DNA of 64,000 nt, from NCBI GenBank assembly GCA_023229845.1, contig JALNYK010000011.1, positions 1-64,000 of the forward strand, written 5' to 3'. Position numbers and translations under genes: made by a program. The stretch comes from Gallionella sp. (lineage in GTDB: Bacteria; Pseudomonadota; Gammaproteobacteria; Burkholderiales; Gallionellaceae). Of this stretch, positions 1 through 8,639 are shown one piece after another. Within the stretch, counting starts at the first letter, position 1, and the number at the start of each line of letters is the position of its first letter. The notes beneath the pieces were generated by a model. The model ran no database searches, was not told the DNA's origin, and worked only from the letters and a program-made list of their open reading frames with translations.

Positions 1-269
1 AGTTCCGCTGGGAAGACCAGTTCAACCTCGGCCTCGACCCCGACCGCGCGCGCGAATTCCACGACGAGACCCTGCCCAAGGATTCCGCCAAGATCGCCCA
101 CTTCTGCTCCATGTGCGGCCCGCAGTTCTGCTCGATGAAGATCAGCCAGGACGTACGCGACTTCGCCGCGGCACAGGGCGTGGACGAACAGGCCGCGCTG
201 GAAAAAGGAATGGAAGTGAAGTCGGTGGAGTTCGTGAAGCAGGGGGCGCAGGTTTATCACAAGGCTTGA
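1..269 (+). CDS. thiC: Phosphomethylpyrimidine synthase ThiC, C-terminal fragment (cut by window edge)
   Basis: Only the last 88 codons are in the window. ThiC is the radical-SAM enzyme that rearranges aminoimidazole ribotide to hydroxymethylpyrimidine phosphate for thiamine synthesis. The fragment reads FRWEDQFNLGLDPDRAREFH and then has the family's C-terminal cluster motif CSMCGPQFCSMK (CX2CX4C), which ligates the [4Fe-4S] cluster. It ends with the usual short tail after the cluster (TGA at 267-269). The next gene starts 26 bases on. Any TPP riboswitch would lie upstream, outside the window. Confidence 0.95.
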   Translation, partial: FRWEDQFNLGLDPDRAREFHDETLPKDSAKIAHFCSMCGPQFCSMKISQDVRDFAAAQGVDEQAALEKGMEVKSVEFVKQGAQVYHKA

Positions 270-294
270 TTCCGCATCACAATACGGGGGCGTC

Positions 295-2055
295 ATGCTA
301 CGCAAATTGCTATTGGTTGGCGCGGTACAGGGTTGGGCGCTGTGGGGCCTGTGGAAAACTCACGAACTAAAGGTTTGGCCTGCGACCGATCCGCTCAGCG
401 AGCGCACCCTGCTTTATTTTTCTCTCGCGTTGCCGCTGGCGATCTACCTGACGGAAGGTATCTCTTCGCTCACTCGGCAACGGCGTATCTTCTTGCTGGC
501 CGCGATTGCCCTCCTGTTTCCCTTGCTCGGTGCATACAGCGGCTGGGCAGATAACGTTCCGACCAGTATGGGGGATTTTGACGGCATTCCCCCCGCCCGC
601 CCCTCCGATTTGTTGGCCGCTACGGTGCTGGGTTTTGTGCTGATTCCCTTACTGGCGCATTTCGACCGAAGAAACCGCAGTTGGCCATATCACGACCTGT
701 TTGAAACTGCTTGGCGCAATGTCATTCTGTGTATCAGCGCCGGGTTTCTGACCGGCGTGTTCTGGATCGTGCTCTACGCCGGATCGGAATTGTTGCATCT
801 GATCGGCCTGAATTTCATGCGCGAGCTAATACAGAAATCCATTTTTGCCATTCCGGTTACCAGCATCGCATTCGGCACCGCTTTCGCACTGGCCTTGGCG
901 CGCGCCGAGATGGTAGTCACCTTGCGCCGCTTCCAGCTTTCCATGCTGGCTTGGTTACTGCCGTTGCTGATGATGTTCGTTCTGGTGTGGGTCGCTGCCG
1001 TGCCGTTCACCGGAGTCGAGTTGCTGTTCAAGACGCATAGCGCCGCATTCATCCTGCTCTGGTGTGCGGCGCTATGCATCAGTTTCGTCAATGCGGCCTA
1101 TCAGGATGGTCGCGTCATACCGCCTTATGGCAAATATCTAAGCAAACTGCTCGCTTGGGCTTGGCTCGGGCTGCTTGTCGTGGTCGGTGTTGCATGGTGG
1201 GCGATGGGGCTGCGCATCGCACAGCACGGTTGGAGCGAAGACCGGGTATGGGGCATTTTCGTCGTGGTCATGGCTACGCTGTATGTGGCAGGCTATGCCG
1301 CATCGGCGTTGCGCCGCGAGGGATGGCTGGCTTCCATCGGCAAGACCAATATGTGGGCGGCAGCTGTGCTGTGTCTAGGGTTGCTGCTGCTGCTCTCGCC
1401 CATCGCCGATGCACGGCGCATCGCAGTGAATAGCCAGATGCTGCGCCTAGCCAGCCAAACCGTCGCCAGCGATAAGTTCGATTTCGATTATTTGCGCTGG
1501 CAGGCCGGAAAATACGGGCAGGATGCGCTGCACGCGCTGGAATCCGGCATCAACCATCCCGACCGCGACACTCTCGCCTCCAAAGCCAAGCAAGTGCTCG
1601 CACAGAAGCAGCGCCACCAGCCTGCGGAGGGTATCAAGACGCTGACGACCGATGAAATTCGGCAACGTCTCCATGCCCTGCCTGCGAATGCGATTCTCAG
1701 CGAGAGCCTGCTGAAAGCAATGCAATCCGAATCCAAAAACTGGCAACTGCAACGCTGCTTTAACGCCGAGTCGCAATGTACGGTATGGCTGGTCGATTTA
1801 AATGGAGACCATACACAGGAGGCCGTCGTTCTGATCAAATATCAGTGGGGTGACACCGGCGCTGCCCTTGTCATGCAAAGCTTTAACAATGAATATCGGC
1901 TCGTCGGCTCCCTGTCGTTACCGGGCAACAATCAGTTCAGCAAACATCTGGAGCAAATCGAGCGCGGTCAATTTAAAATCGCTGCGCCAACTTGGAACGA
2001 AATCGAGCTTTCTGGACAGCGACTGCAAGTCACGTTGCCCCTGCGGCAACACTGA
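295..2055 (+). CDS. DUF4153-type polytopic membrane protein
   Basis: 586 residues starting at ATG 295, with a G-rich stretch just upstream. Roughly the first 370 residues are a run of about ten hydrophobic segments (for example VWVAAVPFTGVELLFKT and LCLGLLLLLSPIADARRI). The last ~200 residues are soluble, with a short acidic WLVDLNGDHTQEAVV stretch, and probably lie outside the membrane core. The layout resembles the DUF4153 family, whose biochemical role is unknown to me. The stop is 2 bases before the next start, so it is probably cotranscribed with the two small Cys-rich proteins downstream. Identification rests on overall resemblance only. Confidence 0.7.
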   Translation: MLRKLLLVGAVQGWALWGLWKTHELKVWPATDPLSERTLLYFSLALPLAIYLTEGISSLTRQRRIFLLAAIALLFPLLGAYSGWADNVPTSMGDFDGIPPARPSDLLAATVLGFVLIPLLAHFDRRNRSWPYHDLFETAWRNVILCISAGFLTGVFWIVLYAGSELLHLIGLNFMRELIQKSIFAIPVTSIAFGTAFALALARAEMVVTLRRFQLSMLAWLLPLLMMFVLVWVAAVPFTGVELLFKTHSAAFILLWCAALCISFVNAAYQDGRVIPPYGKYLSKLLAWAWLGLLVVVGVAWWAMGLRIAQHGWSEDRVWGIFVVVMATLYVAGYAASALRREGWLASIGKTNMWAAAVLCLGLLLLLSPIADARRIAVNSQMLRLASQTVASDKFDFDYLRWQAGKYGQDALHALESGINHPDRDTLASKAKQVLAQKQRHQPAEGIKTLTTDEIRQRLHALPANAILSESLLKAMQSESKNWQLQRCFNAESQCTVWLVDLNGDHTQEAVVLIKYQWGDTGAALVMQSFNNEYRLVGSLSLPGNNQFSKHLEQIERGQFKIAAPTWNEIELSGQRLQVTLPLRQH

Positions 2056-2057
2056 GC

Positions 2058-2315
2058 ATGAACTGCCGCCCCCACTGCGCCGCCTGCTGCATCGCCCCCT
2101 CCATCACCTCGCCTTTGCCCGGCATGCCGCAAGGCAAGCCTGCCGGGGTGCCGTGCATCCAGCTCGATGACGACCTGCGCTGCAAGACATTCGGTACAGC
2201 AGAACGTCCGCCCTTCTGCGCCGGACTGCAGCCTTCCGCCGAGATGTGCGGCGAGTCGCGCGAACAGGCGCTGGTATGGCTAACCAAACTGGAACAGGCG
2301 ACGAAGCCGGTATAA
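2058..2315 (+). CDS. YkgJ-type cysteine-cluster protein
   Basis: 85 residues starting at ATG 2058 (MNCRPHCAACCIAP). Cysteines fall in the YkgJ/UPF0153 pattern: CX4CX2CC near the N terminus, then PCIQLDDDLRC, PFC and C. This spacing suggests binding of zinc or an Fe-S cluster. Proteins of this class are small and cytoplasmic, with no firmly assigned function. It begins 2 bases after the membrane protein and ends 7 bases before the next small Cys protein, so the three look like one transcription unit. A longer in-frame reading upstream would overlap the previous gene and is rejected. Confidence 0.8.
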   Translation: MNCRPHCAACCIAPSITSPLPGMPQGKPAGVPCIQLDDDLRCKTFGTAERPPFCAGLQPSAEMCGESREQALVWLTKLEQATKPV

Positions 2316-2322
2316 TCACGCC

Positions 2323-2538
2323 ATGCAACAACGACTGAAACCCCTCTCCCCTGCGACCGTCAACGCCGACACACCCTGCACCGGGCATTGTTCCACCGCG
2401 CTTGGGGATGACGTGTGCCGTAGTTGCCTGCGCACCTTCGACGAGATCACGCGCTGGGTGGAGATGAACGAAGAGGAGCGGCGGGCGGTGAATCTGCGCA
2501 TTGCACTGACTCAATGCGAAACACTCCGGCAGGCATGA
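2323..2538 (+). CDS. DUF1289 family small Cys protein
   Basis: 71 residues. The pattern DTPCTGHC...DVCRSCLRTFDEITRW...ERRAV is the DUF1289 signature: four cysteines followed by R-T-x-x-E-I-x-x-W. It is thought to bind a metal; its function is unknown. It follows the YkgJ-like protein by 7 bases. Some DUF1289 proteins lie beside Fe-S or tRNA-modification genes, but nothing here specifies a pathway. The ATG at 2323 follows an AT-rich stretch without a strong ribosome binding site, consistent with translational coupling. Confidence 0.8.
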   Translation: MQQRLKPLSPATVNADTPCTGHCSTALGDDVCRSCLRTFDEITRWVEMNEEERRAVNLRIALTQCETLRQA

Positions 2539-2583
2539 TGCGAACCATATTCCCGGATGGCGACGTTTCTACCCTCTCCCTAT

Positions 2584-2606
2584 CCCTCTCCCTGCAAGGG
2601 AGAGGG
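2584..2606. repeat. CCCTCTCCC...GGGAGAGGG palindromic repeat
   Basis: Inverted repeat CCCTCTCCCT / AGGGAGAGGG around a short GCA loop, between the DUF1289 gene and uppP. It is the simplest copy of a palindrome that recurs at 32041-32079, 39190-39224 and 40593-40679. It lacks a T-run on the plus strand, so it is a REP-like element rather than an obvious terminator. Confidence 0.7.
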
Positions 2607-2632
2607 ACAACGTATAGGAAATAATCCCGTTT

Positions 2633-3457
2633 ATGGACATCACCCTGCTGCTCAAGGCCACCCTCCTCGGCATCGTCGAGGGGCTGACCGAATTCCTGCC
2701 GATCTCTTCGACCGGCCACCTGATCATTCTCGGCGACTTGCTGAACTACAACGACGAGACCAGCAAGGTGTTCAAGATCGTGATCCAGCTCGCGGCGATC
2801 CTCGCGGTGTGCTGGGACTACCGCGAGCGGCTGAAGAAGATGGCGCTCGGTCTGACCAGCGAACCTGCCGAACAGCGTTTCGCGAGCCTAGTCTTCATCG
2901 CCTTCCTGCCTGCCGCGGTGCTGGGGCTGATGTTCCACTCGACGATCAAGGAGTTGCTGTTCAACCCGATCACCGTCGCCACCGCGCTGATCGTCGGCGG
3001 CTTCGTCATTCTCTACGTGGAGAAGCGCGCCTACCATCCCAGCATTCTGTCGGTGGACGAGATGCGCTGGCCGGATGCGCTCAAGGTCGGCTTCGCGCAG
3101 GCGCTGGCGATGATCCCCGGCACTTCGCGCTCGGGTGCGACCATCATGGGCGGGCTGATCTTCGGCCTGTCGCGCAAGACGGCGGCGGAGTTCTCGTTCT
3201 TCCTCGCGATTCCGACGATGTTCGCCGCGACCGCCTACGACTTGTACAAGAACTGGGCGCTGCTACGCATCGAAGACCTGCCGGTGTTCGCGGTCGGCTT
3301 CGTCGCCTCCTTCGTCGCGGCGATGTGGGCGGTGAAGAGTTTCATCAAGTTCATCTCCAACCACACTTTCGTGGTGTTCGCTTGGTACCGCATCGTGTTC
3401 GGCGTGATCGTGCTGGGTACGGCCTACACCGGCGCGGTGAGCTGGTCGCACCCATAA
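2633..3457 (+). CDS. uppP: Undecaprenyl-diphosphatase UppP/BacA
   Basis: 274 residues, the usual length. UppP is an integral membrane phosphatase that converts undecaprenyl diphosphate to the monophosphate, recycling the lipid carrier of peptidoglycan and O-antigen synthesis; overexpression gives bacitracin resistance. Both catalytic motifs are present: EGLTEFLPISSTGHLI near the N terminus (the E and the SSTGH block) and PGTSRSGATIMGGL in the middle. About eight hydrophobic segments can be seen. ATG 2633 gives the expected MDITLLLKATLLGIVEG start. A bidirectional terminator follows at once. Confidence 0.97.
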   Translation: MDITLLLKATLLGIVEGLTEFLPISSTGHLIILGDLLNYNDETSKVFKIVIQLAAILAVCWDYRERLKKMALGLTSEPAEQRFASLVFIAFLPAAVLGLMFHSTIKELLFNPITVATALIVGGFVILYVEKRAYHPSILSVDEMRWPDALKVGFAQALAMIPGTSRSGATIMGGLIFGLSRKTAAEFSFFLAIPTMFAATAYDLYKNWALLRIEDLPVFAVGFVASFVAAMWAVKSFIKFISNHTFVVFAWYRIVFGVIVLGTAYTGAVSWSHP

Positions 3458-3458
3458 A

Positions 3459-3485
3459 AAAACCGCCGGGGTCTCCGGCGGTTTT
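3459..3485. terminator. Bidirectional rho-independent terminator
   Basis: Stem AAAACCGCCGG / CCGGCGGTTTT around loop GGTCT, starting 2 bases after the uppP stop. T-runs exist on both strands, so it can end uppP (plus) and the convergent TonB receptor gene (minus). Confidence 0.92.
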
Positions 3486-3509
3486 CATTTCGACTTCAAA
3501 CATCAATCT

Positions 3510-5549
3510 TCAGAACTCGACGTTCGCCTTAACCCACAGGTTACGCCCCACCTCGTTGATACGCGCCGTGGTGGTGAAACCGGTCACCGCGCTGCCGCGG
3601 CGGCTGATGTGCTCGGCATAGTTCTTGTCGAACAGGTTGTCGATACCGGCGCTGATCTGCGCGCTCTTGCCGACGCGGTAGGCGCCGTTCAGCGAGAACA
3701 CGCCGAAGCCGCCGGTGCGTCCGATGTCCTGGCCAACGATGTTGCCCTGATTCACCGCGAAGCGGTCCTGGGCGGAGGCCATGCGCAGCAGGCCGCCCAC
3801 CGACCAGACGCGGTTATCGTAGGTTGCGCCCACGCGCCCTTCCAGCGGCGGCATCTGGCCGAGCGCTACGCCGTCGGTGTCGTTCGTGCCATGCACATAG
3901 GCCAGGCTGCCATCCAGCTTCCAGTTGTTCGCCGGCTGGTAGGCCAAGCCCGCTTCCGCGCCCCAGGTCGTTGCGTTGACGTTGCGGGTAACCGTGATGG
4001 TTCGCACCGGTCCGGCTTTGGCAACACCCGACTCGATCAGGATGAAGTCATTGACCTTGCTGTAGAAGCCCGAGACCGAGGCCGACCACTGTCCGGCCTT
4101 GTAGATCGTGCCGATGTCGAGCTGGGTGGTCTTTTCCGGATTGGTATTGAAGGCGCTGGTGGTAGTCAGACTTTCCTTGTTGGCGGAAAGCAGCTCCCAG
4201 TAGTCCGGGAAGCGCTGGGTGTGACCGATGCCGGCATAGAAGGTCGCGGCATCGTAGTCGCGCTCATAACGGGCGAAACCGCTGCTCAGCGTCTTGTCGC
4301 GGCTCTGCCCGGAAGTCGGGTTGGCGACCATGTACATCACGTTGTTTGCGTCGCGCGCCGCCAACATGGCCGCGCGCCTGTCCTCGGCATGCCAGTTGTC
4401 CATGCGCAGGCCGCCGATCACCCGGCTGTCTTCCGCCATGTCGTGCGTCATCTCGCCGAACAGCCCGTAGTTGCGGAAGTTGGCGTCTTCGGCACGCGGC
4501 AGCAATTCATAGGGCGTCGTCGCCTGATTCATGGTCGAGCGCAACGTATGCTTGTTGCTCTGATAATCCACGCCCACCTTGGCGTAGGTGGCATCGCTCA
4601 AGCTTAGTCCGGCCACCGCACGCGCCCCGGCGGTTTCGCGATCCGGGTTGCTGACCATCTTCATGCCAGCCTGCGTGCGCAGACTGTAGTTGTCCATCAC
4701 GTGATCGACATAGTTGTAGTAAAGCTGCGCCTCGATGCTGTCTAGCGTGCCGCCCATGCGCCGCTTCTCGAATTTCAGGCCGACGTTGTCGCGCGCGAAC
4801 TTCACGCCGTCCATCGCGCGATCGGCATAGGCCGCCTTGCCGTCGCTCTTTGCGGCGGTCAACTCGACGCGCGTGTTGTCGTCCGGCGTATAGCCGAACG
4901 CCGCGTTGCCGCTCCAGCGGGTGTAGGAGGAATGAACCGCCTGACCGTTGCCGTCGCTGTAATCGTTCGCATCGGAATGGGTAAGCGTGCCCTGTGCATA
5001 GACCTGCTCGCTGCCGCTGCTGACATCCAGCATCTCGTCGTTGCGACCGAAGCTGCCCAGCGTCAGCGCACCCTTGAAGCGGGTGCCGACCTGCTCCGCG
5101 CGCTTGATCTCACGCTCGAACAGCACCGTGCCCGCCGAGTTGCCCGGACCGTGCAGCACGGTCTGCGGTCCTTTCAGCACCGTGATCTTGTCATAGGAAG
5201 AGGGGAATACATACGCCGTGGGCGGGTCCATGCGGTTGCCGCAACCGCCGAGGATATGTTCGCCGTCCAGCAGGATATTCAGGCGCGAACCGGCCATGCC
5301 GCGCAGCACCGGGTCGCCGTCGGTACCGCCCTTGCGGACCACCGAAAAGCCCGGGATCGTCTTCAGGTAGTCGGCGCCGTCGTGCGCCGGGACCGGCTGG
5401 CGCGGCTTGCGCGGGTCAGTCGTCACCACCAGCGGCTGTTCCATCGCCGGGGCCGTGACCACGACTTCGTCCAGCATGGCCGTCTCGGCGGCAAAAGCGT
5501 TGGGTGCTGCGGCCAGCACCACGCACAGGGTTATACGTTTGAATTGCAT
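3510..5549 (-). CDS. TonB-dependent outer-membrane receptor, copper-receptor (OprC/NosA) type
   Basis: 679 residues from the ATG at 5549, preceded by GGGAG eight bases upstream; a TTG at 5564 would add five residues but lies before that ribosome binding site. An N-terminal signal peptide (MQFKRITLCVVLAAAPNAFAAE) precedes a TonB-box-like DEVVVTA, the plug, and a beta-barrel ending in Phe. The plug motif GGCGNRMDPPTAYVFPSSYD is what I remember as characteristic of the TonB-dependent copper receptor subfamily. It should import copper or a copper complex across the outer membrane using TonB/ExbB/ExbD. It is divergent from yggX with a 172-base shared upstream region. Confidence 0.88.
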   Translation of the reverse strand: MQFKRITLCVVLAAAPNAFAAETAMLDEVVVTAPAMEQPLVVTTDPRKPRQPVPAHDGADYLKTIPGFSVVRKGGTDGDPVLRGMAGSRLNILLDGEHILGGCGNRMDPPTAYVFPSSYDKITVLKGPQTVLHGPGNSAGTVLFEREIKRAEQVGTRFKGALTLGSFGRNDEMLDVSSGSEQVYAQGTLTHSDANDYSDGNGQAVHSSYTRWSGNAAFGYTPDDNTRVELTAAKSDGKAAYADRAMDGVKFARDNVGLKFEKRRMGGTLDSIEAQLYYNYVDHVMDNYSLRTQAGMKMVSNPDRETAGARAVAGLSLSDATYAKVGVDYQSNKHTLRSTMNQATTPYELLPRAEDANFRNYGLFGEMTHDMAEDSRVIGGLRMDNWHAEDRRAAMLAARDANNVMYMVANPTSGQSRDKTLSSGFARYERDYDAATFYAGIGHTQRFPDYWELLSANKESLTTTSAFNTNPEKTTQLDIGTIYKAGQWSASVSGFYSKVNDFILIESGVAKAGPVRTITVTRNVNATTWGAEAGLAYQPANNWKLDGSLAYVHGTNDTDGVALGQMPPLEGRVGATYDNRVWSVGGLLRMASAQDRFAVNQGNIVGQDIGRTGGFGVFSLNGAYRVGKSAQISAGIDNLFDKNYAEHISRRGSAVTGFTTTARINEVGRNLWVKANVEF

Positions 5550-5721
5550 TGCCAGTTCTCCCAATAAAATGTGCGGGGATTATCGATGCAGCACATTTAT
5601 CTGGGAATGCGTCATATTGTCGCACCCCCGTATTTACGGGCTCAGCGCCATATGACACGCGCAAAAATGTCATCGCAGTGTCATAATTGCGCAACATAAT
5701 CACACACCCGGAGAGACCGAA

Positions 5722-5994
5722 ATGACAAGAATGGTGCAATGCGTAAAACTCGGGCGCGAAGCCGAAGGACTGGATCGTCTACCCTACCCCGGCCCGCTCG
5801 GGCAACGGATATTCGACAACGTTTCGAAGGAGGCCTGGCAGGGCTGGATCAAGTTTCAAACCATGCTGGTGAACGAAAACCGGCTGAACCTCGCCGACGC
5901 CCAAGCACGCAAATATCTGGCGGCCCAAATGGAGCAATACTTCTTCGGCGCAGACACGCAGATGCCCGAAGGTTACACACCACCGAAGAATTAA
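5722..5994 (+). CDS. yggX: Fe(2+)-trafficking protein YggX
   Basis: 90 residues, standard for the family. YggX is a small cytoplasmic protein that helps protect and supply labile iron and Fe-S clusters under oxidative stress. The diagnostic N terminus MTRMVQCVKLGREAEGLDR (conserved Cys7) and the block PGPLGQRIFDNVSKEAW are both present, as is the conserved AQMEQYFFG near the C terminus. GGAGAG lies upstream of ATG 5722. The upstream interval (5550-5721) contains several TGTCAT repeats in alternating orientation between the two divergent starts, a plausible but unproven regulatory zone. Confidence 0.96.
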   Translation: MTRMVQCVKLGREAEGLDRLPYPGPLGQRIFDNVSKEAWQGWIKFQTMLVNENRLNLADAQARKYLAAQMEQYFFGADTQMPEGYTPPKN

Positions 5995-6016
5995 TTTCGT
6001 TTTCGGGCTGCAATTT

Positions 6017-6118
6017 TGTAGGGGCGCGATTCACCTCGAAGAGGTTCTTGTACCCTTTGGGTATCACGCCCACTCGCGAACATAAACAGATCTGGACGCG
6101 ATAAATCGCGCCCCTACA
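6017..6118. repeat. 102-bp MITE-like element with perfect 14-bp terminal inverted repeats
   Basis: The ends are TGTAGGGGCGCGAT (6017-6030) and its exact reverse complement ATCGCGCCCCTACA (6105-6118). Two small internal hairpins are visible (CCTCGAAGAGG and TACCCTTTGGGTA). There is no coding content. The right end finishes one base before the ppk start codon, so the element provides the whole leader next to the start. A related but shorter palindrome with GTAGGGGC ends lies at 28489-28516. Confidence 0.85.
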
Positions 6119-6119
6119 T

Positions 6120-8207
6120 ATGGCCAAAAAATATCCCCCGCAACAGTTCCTGAACCGCGAACTCGGACAACTCGAATTCAACCGGCGCGTGCTTGCCCAA
6201 GCCGAAGATCCCTCTGTTCCGCTGCTGGAGCGGCTGAAATACCTGTGCATCGTCAGCAGCAACCTCGACGAGTTCTTCGAGATCCGCGTCGCCGGCCTGA
6301 TGGAGCAAGTCAAACTCGGCAGTCTCGCCGTCAGCGTGGACGGCATGACCGCCGCCCAGATGCTGAAGTTGGTGCGCGAACAGACGCACCAGTTGATCGA
6401 GCGCCAATACCAGCTGTTCAACAGCGACATCACCCCCGCGCTCGCCGCGCAGGGCATCAAGTTCATCCGCCGCACCCACTGGAACGAGGCGCAGCAAGCC
6501 TGGGTCCGGGACTTCTTCTTCCGCGAGGTGATGCCGGTACTGACGCCGATCGGCCTCGATCCTGCGCACCCGTTCCCGCGCGTGCTCAACAAGAGCCTGA
6601 ATTTCGCCATCGAACTGCAGGGTAAGGACGCCTTCGGGCGCAACTCCGCGCGCGCCATAGTGCAAGCGCCACGCGTGCTGCCGCGCACGATCCTGATGCC
6701 GCCGGAGATCAGCGGTTGCCCGCACGGATTTGTGTTCCTCTCTTCTATCCTGCACGCGCATGTCGGTGAGCTGTTTGCCGGCATGGAGGTACTGGGCTGC
6801 TACCAGTTCCGCGTCACCCGCAACAGCGATCTGTTCGTCGACGAGGAAGAGGTCAAGAACCTGCGCCTCAGCCTGCAGGGCGAGCTGCCGCAACGCCACT
6901 TCGGCGACGCGGTGCGCCTAGAGATCGCCGACAACTGCTCGCCGCAGGTCACCGAGCTGCTGCTCAAGGAATTCGCGCTGTCGCCGGACGACCTGTACCG
7001 CGTGCATGGCCCGGTCAATCTGGTGCGACTGATGGAAATCCCCAGCCTGGTCGAGCGCAACGACCTCAAGTTCCCGACGTTCGTCCCCAGCATCCCTAAC
7101 ATCCTGCAGAAAAAGGGCGCGGACATATTCAAGGCGATCCGCAAAGGCGACGTGCTGCTGCACCACCCCTTCCAGTCGTTCAAGCCGGTGGTCGATTTCA
7201 TCCAGCAGGCCGCCAGCGACCCCGCCGTGGTCGCGATCAAACAGACCGTATACCGCACCGGCGCCGACTCCGCGCTGATGGAGGCGCTGATCGCCGCGGC
7301 GCAGCGCGGCAAAGAGGTCACCGTGGTGGTGGAACTGCTGGCGCGCTTCGACGAAGAGGCCAACATCAACTGGGCGAACCGGCTGGAAGAAGTCGGCGCG
7401 CATGTGGTGTACGGCGTGGTCGGCCACAAGACCCACGCCAAGATGCTGATGGTGGTGCGGCGCGAGGAAGGCAGGTTGCGCCGCTACGTGCATCTCGGCA
7501 CCGGCAACTATCACCCGCGCACCGCGCGGCTGTACACCGACTTCGGCCTGTTCACCGCGAACGAAGAGGTCTGCACCGACGTGAACGAGGTGTTCAGCCA
7601 GCTCACTAGTCTCGGCAAGGCGCGCAAACTGAACCATCTGTGGCAATCGCCGTTCACGCTGCACAGCCAGATGCTGGCCGCGATTCGCAACGAAACCGCG
7701 CTCGCCAAGAGCGGCAAGCGCGCCCAGATCATCGCCAAGATGAACGCATTGCTGGAACCGGAAATCATCGGCGCGCTATACGAAGCTTCGCAGGCCGGCG
7801 TGAAAGTGGATTTGATCGTGCGCGGTGTGTGTGCGCTGCGTCCCGGCGTCAAGGGACTGTCGGAAAGCATCCGCGTGCGCTCGGTGATCGGCCGCTTCCT
7901 CGAACACTCGCGCATCTTCTATTTCCGCAACGACCTAAAACACGACGTGTATCTCGCCAGCGCGGACTGGATGGACCGCAACTTCTTCCGCCGCATCGAG
8001 GTGTGCTTCCCCTTGCTCGACAAGAAGCTGAAGAAGCGCGTGATCGACGAAGGCCTGAAGGTTTACCTGCAGGACAACAGTCAAGCCTGGGACATGGACG
8101 GCAACGGGCAATACCAGCGCAAGAACATGCGCCGCAGCACCGCCCATTGCGCCCAACGCGAACTGCTCGAACAACTGACCAACTCGCCGATCAAGGCCGA
8201 CGCCTAG
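6120..8207 (+). CDS. ppk: Polyphosphate kinase 1
   Basis: 695 residues, full length. PPK1 reversibly transfers the ATP gamma-phosphate to growing polyphosphate. The N-terminal FLNRELGQLEFNRRVL and SSNLDEFFEIRVAGL blocks are standard. The autophosphorylated histidine region GHKTHAKM is at about residues 435-441 (H436, H439), and the second active-site block FLEHSRIFYFRND lies towards the C terminus. The ATG at 6120 is the first possible start: an in-frame TAA lies 18 bases upstream, and no ribosome binding site is visible because the inverted-repeat element abuts the codon. The 3' end overlaps the convergent RHH-like gene by 4 bases. sixA and a PPK2 gene follow, making a polyphosphate cluster. 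Confidence 0.97.
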   Translation: MAKKYPPQQFLNRELGQLEFNRRVLAQAEDPSVPLLERLKYLCIVSSNLDEFFEIRVAGLMEQVKLGSLAVSVDGMTAAQMLKLVREQTHQLIERQYQLFNSDITPALAAQGIKFIRRTHWNEAQQAWVRDFFFREVMPVLTPIGLDPAHPFPRVLNKSLNFAIELQGKDAFGRNSARAIVQAPRVLPRTILMPPEISGCPHGFVFLSSILHAHVGELFAGMEVLGCYQFRVTRNSDLFVDEEEVKNLRLSLQGELPQRHFGDAVRLEIADNCSPQVTELLLKEFALSPDDLYRVHGPVNLVRLMEIPSLVERNDLKFPTFVPSIPNILQKKGADIFKAIRKGDVLLHHPFQSFKPVVDFIQQAASDPAVVAIKQTVYRTGADSALMEALIAAAQRGKEVTVVVELLARFDEEANINWANRLEEVGAHVVYGVVGHKTHAKMLMVVRREEGRLRRYVHLGTGNYHPRTARLYTDFGLFTANEEVCTDVNEVFSQLTSLGKARKLNHLWQSPFTLHSQMLAAIRNETALAKSGKRAQIIAKMNALLEPEIIGALYEASQAGVKVDLIVRGVCALRPGVKGLSESIRVRSVIGRFLEHSRIFYFRNDLKHDVYLASADWMDRNFFRRIEVCFPLLDKKLKKRVIDEGLKVYLQDNSQAWDMDGNGQYQRKNMRRSTAHCAQRELLEQLTNSPIKADA

Positions 8208-8557
8208 TGTTTTTTCGGGCGGCCCGTCTTGATCTTTTCGAGTCCGGCCAACGCCCGCTTCAATTGCGCGGGACTCATTGCGACTAGCGCTTTCAGCCCG
8301 GCGCGCAACACTTCGCTTTTCTTCACCGGCACCCCGGCCTGCAAAGCAGCTTCCTTGATCTCTGCAATTTTCAGATACTCATTCTGCGGCATCGTGAAGC
8401 TGTCGCGCACCACTTTAACCTTGGACTCTTTCTTCGGTTTTTTCGCCGCCGACTCGGGTTTTACAGCCGCGTCAAGCGTTGACGAAACGGCCTTCTTAAC
8501 GGGAACCTTCTTTGGCGTCGTCGGCGCAATGCTTGCTTCTGTCTTTTTGGTTGTCAT
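8204..8557 (-). CDS. Lys/Ala-rich protein with C-terminal ribbon-helix-helix-like domain
   Basis: 117 residues from ATG 8557. Residues 1-50 are low complexity and basic (repeated PKK, AKK and KKP motifs), like the tails of histone-like proteins. Residues 51-105 look like a ribbon-helix-helix fold: strand DSFTMPQNEY, helix KIAEIKEAALQAG, then KKSEVLRAGLKALVAM. The tail ends KTGRPKKH. It overlaps the 3' end of ppk by 4 bases and is divergent from sixA with an 82-base gap. No exact family name is claimed. DNA binding is inferred from fold and charge; a link with polyphosphate is suggested only by position. A longer upstream reading would run into sixA and is rejected. Confidence 0.75.
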   Translation of the reverse strand: MTTKKTEASIAPTTPKKVPVKKAVSSTLDAAVKPESAAKKPKKESKVKVVRDSFTMPQNEYLKIAEIKEAALQAGVPVKKSEVLRAGLKALVAMSPAQLKRALAGLEKIKTGRPKKH

Positions 8558-8639
8558 GTCATATGCCCCAGAGTAAAGTGACGGAAACAGTGTATACGGT
8601 ATCTTCGCTTTGGCAAATCGTAATATTTGGGAGGCATAA

